Assembly (NCBI GenBank): GCA_900546645.1
Contig: URDR01000078.1
Coordinates: 1-13,900 of the forward strand
Length of the DNA stretch: 13,900 nucleotides
Direction of reading: 5' to 3'
From: an uncultured Bacteroides sp.
GTDB lineage: Bacteria > Bacteroidota > Bacteroidia > Bacteroidales > Bacteroidaceae
Shown here: in pieces, positions 7,526 to 13,900 of the stretch
Numbering within the stretch: position 1 is the stretch's first letter
How the letters are laid out: every line of letters begins with the position of its first letter
Notes under the pieces: model-generated
The model's input: the letters and a program-made list of their open reading frames with translations, nothing else
Told to the model about the DNA's origin: nothing
Databases searched by the model: none
Position numbers and translations under genes: made by a program

Positions 7526-8761
7526 TTATCCGAGGAAAGAGATGAGCACACCGGCAGCTACTGCCGAGCCAATCACTCCCGAAATATTACTTGCCATACA
7601 ATACTGCAAAACATGGTTCTTCGGATCGTATTTCAAAGCGATTTCATTGGCTACACGGCTCGCCATAGGCACTGCGCTTAATCCTGTTGCTCCAATCAAC
7701 GGATTTATTTTTTTCTTAGTAAACAGATTGACAATCTTTACCAAGAAGATGCCACCGGAAATAGACAATGCGAAAGCCAAGAAGCCACCGATAACGATGC
7801 CGATAGTAGTCCAGTTCAAGAACGCATCAATCGTCATGGTTGCACCTACAGATATTCCTAAAAAGATAGTAGCTGCATTCATGATGCTGTTTGATGCGGC
7901 ATCAAACAAGCGAGATGTATTACTGCCGATTTCTTTCACTAAGTTACCAAACATCAGCATACCCACCAAAGGCACAGCACTCGGCACAAACAAAGCTACC
8001 ACAGTGGTACATACGATAGGGAAGAATATCTTCAATACACGCAAATTCTTGATTTCAGTTTTTGAAGGATATTTCTTCTCCTGCTCCTTCATATTGATAG
8101 ACAATTCTTTTTTGGTACACCACAATTTAACAACCAACGGAACAATCACCGGCACAAGTGCCATATAAGAGTAAGCCGCTATGGCAATCGGACCCAGCAA
8201 ATGAGGCGCCAGCTTAATAGTAGTAAAAATAGCCGTCGGACCATCCGCTCCACCGATAATACCCAGTGAAGCAGCCTCTTTCGGCGTAAATCCCATTAAA
8301 ATAGCCACAATCAGCACGGCAAAGATACCAAACTGAGCTCCGGCCCCAAAGATAGAAAGACGAAGGTTTCGAAGCATCGGACCAAAATCGGTCAATGCCC
8401 CCACTCCCATGAAGATAATAGGAGGCAAGAAGCCCGTCTTAATCAGCATATAATAGATGAAGTTCATCAAGCCCAATTCATGTGCAATTTCATGAAGAGG
8501 CATTTCCCAAATGTTCTTCATCACACCATTCACCATTACCATTCCATTTTCGTCTGCCTGAATCACCCCCATGTCACCGCCCGGGAAATTGGCAAGCAAC
8601 ACACCAAAGGCAATCGGTATCAACAGCAAAGGTTCATACTGCTTCTTAATACCTAAATAAAGCAGGACAAAAGCAATGGCATACATGATGAGAAACCGCG
8701 GGTCAGCAATAATATTGCTGAAAGCAGTCATATCATATAATCTTTCAAGTATATCTTCCAT
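7526..8761 (-). CDS. oadB: Sodium-translocating decarboxylase beta subunit (OadB family)
   Basis: This 411-residue integral membrane protein carries out the carboxybiotin decarboxylation step that drives sodium export across the cytoplasmic membrane. It has about nine or more hydrophobic segments. Family landmarks are GIIGGADGPTAIFTTIKLAP with the sodium/proton-site Asp173, and CMASNISGVIGSAVAAG with Asn392, Gly395 and Ser399; these match the residues shown to be essential in Klebsiella OadB. The length is close to that of other beta subunits (about 375-435). Its ATG shares its first base with the last base of the alpha stop codon (TAATG), so translation is probably coupled. It is the last gene of the gamma-alpha-beta operon. 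The beta subunits of oxaloacetate, methylmalonyl-CoA and glutaconyl-CoA pumps are very similar, so the subunit alone does not define the substrate. Confidence 0.95.
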   Translation of the reverse strand: MEDILERLYDMTAFSNIIADPRFLIMYAIAFVLLYLGIKKQYEPLLLIPIAFGVLLANFPGGDMGVIQADENGMVMVNGVMKNIWEMPLHEIAHELGLMNFIYYMLIKTGFLPPIIFMGVGALTDFGPMLRNLRLSIFGAGAQFGIFAVLIVAILMGFTPKEAASLGIIGGADGPTAIFTTIKLAPHLLGPIAIAAYSYMALVPVIVPLVVKLWCTKKELSINMKEQEKKYPSKTEIKNLRVLKIFFPIVCTTVVALFVPSAVPLVGMLMFGNLVKEIGSNTSRLFDAASNSIMNAATIFLGISVGATMTIDAFLNWTTIGIVIGGFLAFALSISGGIFLVKIVNLFTKKKINPLIGATGLSAVPMASRVANEIALKYDPKNHVLQYCMASNISGVIGSAVAAGVLISFLG

Positions 8762-10623
8762 TACAATATCTTCATTAATACGTCATCTTCTGATACGGTA
8801 TCTCCAGAATTAACACAGATGGCAGTAACCGTTCCACTAAATTCGGCACGGATTGCATTATATGTTTTCATAGCTTCCACATAACAAATCACATCGCCTT
8901 TATTTACCTTATCTCCTACTTTTACCGGAGTTTCCTGAGCACTCTTCGATAAGAAGAATTTACCTTCAAGCGGAGACAACACATCTTTTCCTTCACCGGC
9001 AGGAGCAGCAGCCGATGCTGGAGTTGAAGCGCAAGACGTTCCCTGAGCCGCCGCCAATGTAGCTGGATTCACATCTCCAAAGGCCACCGTTACACGGTAA
9101 GGCTGTCCGTTCACATCCACAGTCAGCACCTTGGTCGGTTCGTTTGCCATGTGTACTTCTTCCTTCGCCGCACGGCGTTTCTGCACATCTTCCAAGAAAT
9201 CAGCCTTTGCCTTTCCGCACTTGTAAGCCTCATATTGAGCCGGATGCATGGCATATTCAAACAGTTCTTCATCGTCTTCTCCGGTTTCCCATTTTTTCTC
9301 CCACATCATCTGACGATATTTTTCCAGCTGATCAGGATAATTGTCTTGCGGATTACCGGTAAAGAATTTGCGTCCTTCACGTTCTGCCTTCTCTACAATT
9401 TCAGGAGCCAGTTTTCCCGGAAGTGCTCCGGCTTTTCCCAAAATCATATCCCAAATGTCATCGGCAATCATACCCCAGCGTTCCTTTCCTTTTTCCATCT
9501 GGATAACGTTCATCATTGCCAAGTTCTTCACATATTGGCTAAACGGAGTCACCAAACAAGGATAGCCTACGCGAGGCCATACATAAGCCACTTCGTCGAA
9601 CAGTTTGATTAACAGCTCATCTTGAGTCATGAACGGAAGATTGCGTTTTGCCTTATACTTATTGATTGACTCCAAGTTGGTTTCCAAGTCGGCCATCAAA
9701 CTTCCCATCATTCCTCCAGGAAGTCCCGGACCGATAAGCAAAGAGTTCATCAGACGGTTCTTCGGACTGATATATAAACCCAGAAAATCATCCATAAACT
9801 CTTGAATCATGGAACGGACTTTCATGTATGCTTGCATATTGATTTCGGGCACTTTGAATCCTGCGTCTTTCAACATGGCCTGCACACTGATGACATCGGC
9901 ATGACCGGTTCCCCATGACAACGGTTCCATTCCTACATCCACATAATCGCAACCAGCTTTACATACTTCCAATATAGACGCCATGTTGAACCCCGGTCCG
10001 GCATGTGAATGATACTGAATAGTAATATCTTTGATTTTCTTGATACCGGCTACAATTTTACCAAGGAAAGCCGGACGACCGATACCTGCCATATCTTTGA
10101 TACAAATCTCATCACATCCGGCTTCAATCAGCTGTTTTGCCATTGCCAGATAATATTCAACGGTATGAACCGGTGAATAGGTGATACAAAGACAACACTG
10201 TGAAACCATACCTGCATCGTGTGCATAACCGATAGACGGGATGATATTGCGAACATCGTTCAAGCCGCAGAAAGTACGGGTAATATCAGTACCTTGTGCT
10301 TTTTTTACCTTATAAAATAACTTGCGGACGTCGGCAGGAACCGGACTCATACGCAAACCGTTTAAGGCGCGGTCAAGCATGTGAGTCTGAATACCAGCTT
10401 CGTGAAAAGGTTTTGTCCACTGACGAACAGCCTTATTAGGGTTTTCACCAAACAGCAGATTAACTTGTTCAAATCCTCCCCCGTTTGTTTCTACACGGGC
10501 AAAACACCCCATTTCGATAATAGCTGGGGCCACTTTTACCAACTGATCTACACGCGGAACATATTTTCCGGCACTTTGCCACATATCGCGGAAGACCAGA
10601 CTAAATTTTACTTCTCTTTCCAT
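8761..10623 (-). CDS. oadA: Biotin-dependent sodium-pump decarboxylase alpha subunit (OadA/PycB-like), divergent active site
   Basis: This 620-residue cytoplasmic protein has an N-terminal carboxyltransferase TIM barrel (about 1-300), a conserved helical domain (about 300-480), an Ala/Pro-rich linker (about 525-545) and a C-terminal biotin carrier domain with Lys586 in EAMKT as the biotin site (the usual motif is EAMKM). Metal-site residues Asp13, His205 and His207 and the normally carboxylated Lys176 (CIKDMAG) are kept. However, RDAHQS is changed to RDMWQS, and the H-x-H-D/A-T-S/T-G motif reads HSHAGPG, so the catalytic Thr is Gly209. Oxaloacetate is the default substrate by neighbours and overall similarity, but these changes leave room for another carboxylated substrate. 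It follows the gamma gene by 30 bp and overlaps the beta gene by one base. Confidence 0.85.
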   Translation of the reverse strand: MEREVKFSLVFRDMWQSAGKYVPRVDQLVKVAPAIIEMGCFARVETNGGGFEQVNLLFGENPNKAVRQWTKPFHEAGIQTHMLDRALNGLRMSPVPADVRKLFYKVKKAQGTDITRTFCGLNDVRNIIPSIGYAHDAGMVSQCCLCITYSPVHTVEYYLAMAKQLIEAGCDEICIKDMAGIGRPAFLGKIVAGIKKIKDITIQYHSHAGPGFNMASILEVCKAGCDYVDVGMEPLSWGTGHADVISVQAMLKDAGFKVPEINMQAYMKVRSMIQEFMDDFLGLYISPKNRLMNSLLIGPGLPGGMMGSLMADLETNLESINKYKAKRNLPFMTQDELLIKLFDEVAYVWPRVGYPCLVTPFSQYVKNLAMMNVIQMEKGKERWGMIADDIWDMILGKAGALPGKLAPEIVEKAEREGRKFFTGNPQDNYPDQLEKYRQMMWEKKWETGEDDEELFEYAMHPAQYEAYKCGKAKADFLEDVQKRRAAKEEVHMANEPTKVLTVDVNGQPYRVTVAFGDVNPATLAAAQGTSCASTPASAAAPAGEGKDVLSPLEGKFFLSKSAQETPVKVGDKVNKGDVICYVEAMKTYNAIRAEFSGTVTAICVNSGDTVSEDDVLMKIL

Positions 10624-10653
10624 GATTGATACATGTGTTTTTCTTTTCTCGAA

Positions 10654-10911
10654 TTAATGTAATTTTTCTACTTTTATTACCTGTCCTTTTCCGGCTGTCA
10701 GTATATCGACAGCAGCTTTAATAGCATCCATTGCACCCGCATCTGTTGACGGAGTTGATACCGAAGGTTTCTTTTTCGGTTCTTCTTCCGGAGCAACTTT
10801 GTTTACAAACGCAATAAGAGCCTTTCCTAACCAGATAACGATAAGAAGAATTAAAAAGACAGTGGTCATTCCAACTGCCATTAACAATAATCCAGTTCCA
10901 AGGTTTTCCAT
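10654..10911 (-). CDS. oadG: Sodium-translocating decarboxylase gamma subunit (OadG family)
   Basis: This 85-residue protein has one N-terminal membrane helix (about residues 6-28) beginning GLLLMAVGMTTVFLIL, the recognisable OadG signature. A charged Pro/Lys-rich linker follows (EEEPKKKPSVSTPS), and then a soluble tail. In characterised pumps this subunit joins the alpha and beta subunits and its tail helps bind zinc and the alpha chain. Here the tail ends KVEKLH, with a single His. The size fits the family (about 80-100 residues). It is the first gene of the operon; a -7 box lies 51-58 bp upstream. Confidence 0.9.
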   Translation of the reverse strand: MENLGTGLLLMAVGMTTVFLILLIVIWLGKALIAFVNKVAPEEEPKKKPSVSTPSTDAGAMDAIKAAVDILTAGKGQVIKVEKLH

Positions 10912-11213
10912 CTTATTAGTATTTTTTACTGTGTTTTTTTACAAACTCTGTTAGAGCACCTCAAAAATAAGGAATTTACTTCTATTCTACTACTAAATCT
11001 CGTTAAATCTATATCTTTATTCTTCCCAAATATCTGTTTAAACAGAAATATTCCATTTTACCATAAAATAAGATGACAGGATAAATGCTTAAATTCCTGA
11101 TTGAAGCAAACCTGCCACCTTCTTTTAAAAGCCGCCACACTCTTTCTTCATGGTTTCGTTGTAACTCTATGAGTGAAACAGACTTGTAGTTCCGCTTAAG
11201 CAAAAAGCAATTC
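10912..11213. other. Intergenic region between sod and oadG, with a 12-bp palindrome
   Basis: This 302-bp gap separates two minus-strand genes. It holds the predicted oadG promoter and a perfect palindrome CTGTTTAAACAG at 11034-11045, about 65 bp upstream of the -7 box, which could be an operator. No convincing T-tailed terminator is seen after the superoxide dismutase gene. A 64-codon minus-strand frame (11009-11203) lacks any family feature and contains the palindrome, so I do not call it. Confidence 0.4.
10962..10969 (-). promoter_or_regulatory. Predicted -7 box for the oadGAB operon
   Basis: On the minus strand this reads TATTTTTG, identical to the predicted box of the esterase operon and a full match to TAnnTTTG. 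It predicts a leader of about 40-45 nt before the start at 10911. A clear -33 TTTG is not visible. Confidence 0.45.
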
Positions 11214-11873
11214 TTATACTCCGGTATATCTGCGGTTCAGTACAGCCCAGTCTATGATTTTCCATACCGCATCAAGATGAGCAGCCCGGTTATTTCTGTA
11301 ATCTACATAATAGGCGTGTTCCCACACATCAATGCCCAAAATAGGTATCAGTCCGTGGGTAACCGGATTTCCACCATTGGCTTCTTGGGTGATATAAAGC
11401 TTACCGGATGCATCTTTCGAAAGCCATACCCATCCTGAACCAAATAATGCAGTGGCACTTTTAGTAAATTCTTCTTTAAACTTATCAAAGTTTCCCCATT
11501 GGGCATCAATGGCACGGGAAAGATTTCCTATCGGAGTTCCACCGCCTTCGGGAGAAAACTGGGTAAAGTAAAGATTATGATTTAATGTCTGTCCTGCATT
11601 GTTGAACAAGGCTCCTTCTGAAGTTGCCACTATTTCTTCGAGTTCCATTTGCTCAAACTTTGTCCCTGCTATTAATTTATTGAGGTTATTTACATAGGTA
11701 TTTAAGTGTTTGCCATGATGCAATGACAGGGTCTCGGCACTGATAACAGGTTCTAAGGCATTCAGCGCATAAGGGAGTTTCATCAATTCAAACTTTCTAT
11801 GACTGCTTTGGGCCAATCCAGCTCCAGCAATAACTACCATACACAGTGATAACAATATTCTTCTTACATTCAT
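11214..11873 (-). CDS. sodB: Exported Fe/Mn superoxide dismutase
   Basis: This 219-residue enzyme converts superoxide to oxygen and hydrogen peroxide. The metal ligands of the Fe/Mn family are all present: His52 (LHHGKH), His99 (TLNHNLYF), Asp182 and His186 (DVWEHAYY). FNNAGQ with Gln95 is the iron-type or cambialistic arrangement. Residues from KLPYALNALEP onward align with standard enzymes of about 193 residues. Ahead of that is an extension of about 25 residues, MNVRRILLSLCMVVIAGAGLAQ, with basic residues, a hydrophobic core and an AQ-type cleavage site: a signal peptide. The product is therefore predicted to act in the periplasm or outside the cell, unlike the usual cytosolic SOD. Met31 could serve as an internal start for a cytosolic form, but the upstream start has a promoter and leader. 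The sodB symbol rests on homology; this may be a second, exported paralogue. Confidence 0.88.
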   Translation of the reverse strand: MNVRRILLSLCMVVIAGAGLAQSSHRKFELMKLPYALNALEPVISAETLSLHHGKHLNTYVNNLNKLIAGTKFEQMELEEIVATSEGALFNNAGQTLNHNLYFTQFSPEGGGTPIGNLSRAIDAQWGNFDKFKEEFTKSATALFGSGWVWLSKDASGKLYITQEANGGNPVTHGLIPILGIDVWEHAYYVDYRNNRAAHLDAVWKIIDWAVLNRRYTGV

Positions 11874-11916
11874 ACTTCATTCCTTAATTAAAGGGTTATA
11901 CAATCAATCAGCAAGA

Positions 11917-11960
11917 CTCAACTTTATCTGTTCCTTTTATGAAAGGAACTTTAACTTGAG
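11917..11960 (-). promoter_or_regulatory. Strong stem-loop in the superoxide dismutase leader
   Basis: GTTCCTTT (11930-11937) and AAAGGAAC (11942-11949) form a perfect 8-bp stem with a 4-nt loop. CTCAA (11917-11921) and TTGAG (11956-11960) extend it across an internal loop. It lies between the predicted promoter and the start codon, at the very 5' end of the expected transcript. It could stabilise the mRNA or bind a regulator. Confidence 0.45.
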
Positions 11961-11968
11961 ATGCTTTA

Positions 11969-11976
11969 CAAATATA
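11969..11976 (-). promoter_or_regulatory. Predicted -7 box for the superoxide dismutase gene
   Basis: The minus strand reads TATATTTG, a full match to TAnnTTTG, 96-103 bp upstream of the start at 11873. The predicted leader of about 90 nt begins directly before the stem-loop at 11917-11960. No -33 TTTG is seen at the usual distance. Confidence 0.45.
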
Positions 11977-12090
11977 ATAGAAATATTTTTTATATAACTA
12001 TTTTATTTGTAAAGATTACAAATTTATTTATAATATTATATTAAAAAAGAACATTTCTGCCTCCCCTATAACACAACAAGGAAAATAAAA

Positions 12091-12154
12091 AAAACGCCAA
12101 GACATTCCATTTAAAACGCCTTGACGTTTCATTCAAAATGCCTAAGCGTTTTGT
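12091..12154. repeat. 22-bp-period repeat, partner of the element at 257-320
   Basis: Three consecutive units begin AAAACGCC, AAAACGCC and AAAATGCC at 12091, 12113 and 12135. The second carries TTGACGTTTCATTC and the third ends in TAAGCGTTTT. The outer ends are inverted (AAAACGC at 12091-12097, GCGTTTT at 12146-12152), and an inner hairpin, AAACG/CGTTT, lies at 12114-12129. The element sits upstream of both flanking genes, so it is not a terminator for either of them. Confidence 0.65.
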
Positions 12155-12492
12155 AACGAATCTCAGTTTTACTTCTAATACATTGTATGATAATCAATTA
12201 TCAATCATTTCACCTCTATTGTCAGTTTTCTTCTCATTTTCCGTCATTTTTAGTCCAACTAAAAAATATACTGCAAGCGCATCTGAACCAAAAACAGATT
12301 TTTCTAAAAGAAAATACTGTCTATTTGAACAAAGACTTACGGACCTTCATTTTTTAGTTCTTTTTGCTTCCACCTGAAAAACAGGTCCTTTTCTGCTTCT
12401 TTTTTCTGCTTCCATGCTCTTCTGTAGCCTCATCTCTATGCTCTCGGTGAAAAACAATAAGCAAACATACTGATTTATCGAAAGGAAAATCT

Positions 12493-12500
12493 TAATTTTG
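12493..12500 (+). promoter_or_regulatory. Predicted -7 box for queA
   Basis: TAATTTTG matches TAnnTTTG and lies 20-27 bp before the ATG at 12520, giving a very short leader of about 12-15 nt. The run TTAATTTTGCA is repeated exactly at 13871-13881. Confidence 0.55.
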
Positions 12501-12519
12501 CAGCATAAAAACAGAAGAG

Positions 12520-13737
12520 ATGGAAGAAACAAAACATATCAAAATAAGCGATTATAATTACCCCCTACCGGATGAGCGAATCGCTAAATTTCCTTTGCCC
12601 ATACGCGACCAGTCTAAACTCTTGGTTTACCGCCATGGTGAGGTAAGTGAAACTCGCTTCACCTCACTACCAGATTATCTTGAACCGGGAACACTGATGA
12701 TTTTCAACAATACAAAAGTCATTCAGGCACGCTTGCATTTCCGTAAAGAAACAGGAGCGTTAATTGAAATCTTTTGCCTGGAACCTATACAGCCTCATGA
12801 CTATGCACTGAATTTCCAGCAAACACGTCATGCAGCCTGGCTCTGTATGATAGGTAATTTAAAGAAATGGAAAGAAGGAGTCTTACATAAAGAAATGACA
12901 GTTAAAGGTAAGCCAATTACTTTAACAGCCACACGCGGTGCATGTCATGGCACAAGTCATTGGGTAGACTTTAACTGGAACAATGAGGAAGTGACCTTTG
13001 CCGATATTCTGGAAGTATTCGGTGAGTTACCTATTCCCCCTTATCTGAATCGGGAAACTGAAGAAAGCGATAAAGAAACCTACCAGACTGTTTATTCTAA
13101 AATAAAAGGCTCGGTAGCAGCTCCTACAGCAGGATTACACTTTACCGAACGGGTATTAAGCAACTTGAAAGAAAAGGGAGTTGACTTGGAAGAAGTTACC
13201 CTTCACGTGGGGGCCGGTACTTTCAAGCCTGTAAAAAGCGAAGAAATAGAGGGGCATGAAATGCACACCGAATATATTTCTGTAAACAAAACAACCATCG
13301 AGAAACTGATTGCACATCAGGGTGAAGCAGTAGCCGTAGGTACAACTTCTGTCCGCACGCTGGAAAGTTTATATTACATCGGTGTAACCATTTCTCAGCA
13401 CCCGGAAGCCAGCGAAGAACAATTACATGTAAAACAATGGCAACCTTACGAAACCCATCCTTTGCTTACAGCAACAGAGGCATTACAATATATCATGGAT
13501 TATATGACGCGAAATCAGTTGGATACACTTCACACCAGCACACAGATTATTATCGCTCCCGGATATACCTATAAGATTGTGAAAAAGATGGTAACCAATT
13601 TCCATCAGCCACAGAGTACCTTGCTGCTCTTGGTCTCGGCTTTCGTCAAGGGAGACTGGCATCGGATTTACAATTATGCATTGGAGCATGATTTCCGATT
13701 CTTAAGTTACGGCGACTCTTCTTTGCTGATTCCGTGA
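12520..13737 (+). CDS. queA: S-adenosylmethionine:tRNA ribosyltransferase-isomerase (QueA)
   Basis: This 405-residue cytoplasmic enzyme transfers and isomerises the ribosyl part of S-adenosylmethionine onto preQ1 at position 34 of GUN-anticodon tRNAs, forming epoxyqueuosine. Signature segments run in order: IFNNTKVIQARL (61-72), KGSVAAPTAGLHFT (196-209), HVGAGTFKPV (229-238), GHEMHTEY (245-252), VGTTSVRTLES (273-283), APGYTYKIV (346-354), TNFHQPQSTLLLLVSAF (359-375) and FLSYGDSSLL (394-403). It is about 50 residues longer than E. coli QueA (356). The extra sequence lies mainly around residues 284-340, between the TTSVRTLES and TNFHQP segments. The start is supported by the promoter box just upstream. 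It looks monocistronic here, as no clear gene follows within the window. Confidence 0.96.
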   Translation: MEETKHIKISDYNYPLPDERIAKFPLPIRDQSKLLVYRHGEVSETRFTSLPDYLEPGTLMIFNNTKVIQARLHFRKETGALIEIFCLEPIQPHDYALNFQQTRHAAWLCMIGNLKKWKEGVLHKEMTVKGKPITLTATRGACHGTSHWVDFNWNNEEVTFADILEVFGELPIPPYLNRETEESDKETYQTVYSKIKGSVAAPTAGLHFTERVLSNLKEKGVDLEEVTLHVGAGTFKPVKSEEIEGHEMHTEYISVNKTTIEKLIAHQGEAVAVGTTSVRTLESLYYIGVTISQHPEASEEQLHVKQWQPYETHPLLTATEALQYIMDYMTRNQLDTLHTSTQIIIAPGYTYKIVKKMVTNFHQPQSTLLLLVSAFVKGDWHRIYNYALEHDFRFLSYGDSSLLIP

Positions 13738-13758
13738 AATCAATCGAAATATAAAAGA

Positions 13759-13827
13759 ATGAAAGAAACAGACCGTAATTTCATTTCTACAAAGGAGTCA
13801 GAAACAGTTTCAAGAAAAACCAAATAG
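13759..13827 (+). other. Doubtful 22-codon reading frame after queA
   Basis: An ATG 21 bp after the queA stop opens a 22-residue frame (MKETDRNFISTKESETVSRK, then TK) ending at a TAG. It is charged and hydrophilic, resembles nothing I know, and may be chance or the remnant of a decayed downstream gene. The rest of 13738-13900 shows no gene. Confidence 0.15.
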
Positions 13828-13871
13828 CTCTAACAGAGATTTTCATGGGTCAGTAGATTTTTAGTGGGGAT

Positions 13872-13879
13872 TAATTTTG
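13872..13879 (+). promoter_or_regulatory. Predicted -7 box for a gene beyond the right edge
   Basis: TAATTTTG matches TAnnTTTG and is embedded in TTAATTTTGCA, the same 11-mer as at the queA promoter. Transcription would begin about position 13886 and run out of the window on the plus strand. Confidence 0.4.
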
Positions 13880-13900
13880 CATAGTCAAAGTTAATTAAGA

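Larger units (their letters stand above)
11874..12519. other. Long divergent intergenic region between sod and queA
   Basis: This 646-bp A/T-rich gap lies between two divergent genes. It holds the sod leader and promoter, the 22-bp-period repeat at 12091-12154, and a near-perfect palindrome TGATAATCAATTATCA at 12188-12203. It also holds a small ACCTG/CAGGT hairpin (12372-12386), a duplicated TTTTCTGCTTC (12389-12399 and 12402-12412), and the queA promoter box. Reading frames here (for example 12138-12377 plus) are low-complexity with no recognisable features. Confidence 0.5.

Noticed and set aside
7542..8168. A 208-codon plus-strand frame opposite the oadB-like gene
   Set aside because: It is antisense to a well-supported membrane protein gene whose family motifs are intact on the other strand.
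11009..11203. A 64-codon minus-strand frame between sod and oadG
   Set aside because: No recognisable motif, signal or family feature. It starts 10 bp after sod without a promoter and covers the palindrome of the intergenic region; chance is the simpler reading.
12138..12377. A 79-codon plus-strand frame in the sod-queA gap
   Set aside because: Its start lies inside the repeat unit, the composition is low-complexity Ser/Phe/Thr typical of A/T-rich non-coding DNA, and there is no promoter.
12372..12386. ACCTG-AAAAA-CAGGT hairpin as a terminator
   Set aside because: Only 5 bp of stem, a weak and interrupted T tract, and no gene ending nearby on the plus strand.
12389..12412. Duplicated TTTTCTGCTTC as a regulatory tandem repeat
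   Set aside because: It is a short pyrimidine-rich direct repeat in A/T-rich DNA, likely to arise by chance, with no link to the queA promoter box.

Overview
The window looks like chromosomal DNA from a gut Bacteroidales species (Bacteroides, Phocaeicola, Parabacteroides or a close relative). The evidence is the protein families present, start codons without clear Shine-Dalgarno sequences, several matches to the Bacteroidota -7 promoter box (TAnnTTTG), and the typical exported carbohydrate-active enzymes. No phage, IS transposase, CRISPR array, tRNA or rRNA gene was identified.

Layout. Positions 1-336 are non-coding, apart from a possible fragment of a structured element at the extreme left edge. 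They hold two terminator-like hairpins and an imperfect palindrome. Positions 337-5247 (minus strand) form a three-gene operon transcribed right to left: an exported CE1-type esterase, an exported GH43 enzyme (subfamily 12-like), and an exported GH127/GH146-type beta-L-arabinofuranosidase. A divergent gene at 5596-7308 (plus) encodes a second GH43 enzyme, probably a lipoprotein. The 348-bp gap between them carries one -7 box for each direction. Together these are a small arabinose/xylose-side-chain removal cluster without its own SusC/SusD pair, surface glycan-binding protein or regulator inside the window.

Positions 7526-10911 (minus) encode a biotin-dependent sodium-pumping decarboxylase in the order gamma (oadG-like), alpha (carboxyltransferase plus biotin carrier in one chain), beta (oadB-like). 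Alpha and beta share one base at the stop/start junction. The alpha chain has lost several textbook active-site residues, including the catalytic threonine, so its substrate is not certain. Facing terminators separate this operon from the GH43 gene.

Positions 11214-11873 (minus) encode an iron/manganese superoxide dismutase with a clear N-terminal signal peptide, and a strong hairpin lies in its predicted leader. A 646-bp divergent intergenic region follows, holding a 22-bp-period repeat related to the element at 257-320. After it comes queA (plus, 12520-13737), which encodes a tRNA queuosine-modification enzyme. The last 160 bases hold a doubtful 22-codon reading frame and a promoter box pointing out of the window.

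I did not find a convincing new multi-gene system. The points most worth a second look are the divergent active site of the decarboxylase alpha chain, the paired 64-nt repeats, and the exported superoxide dismutase.
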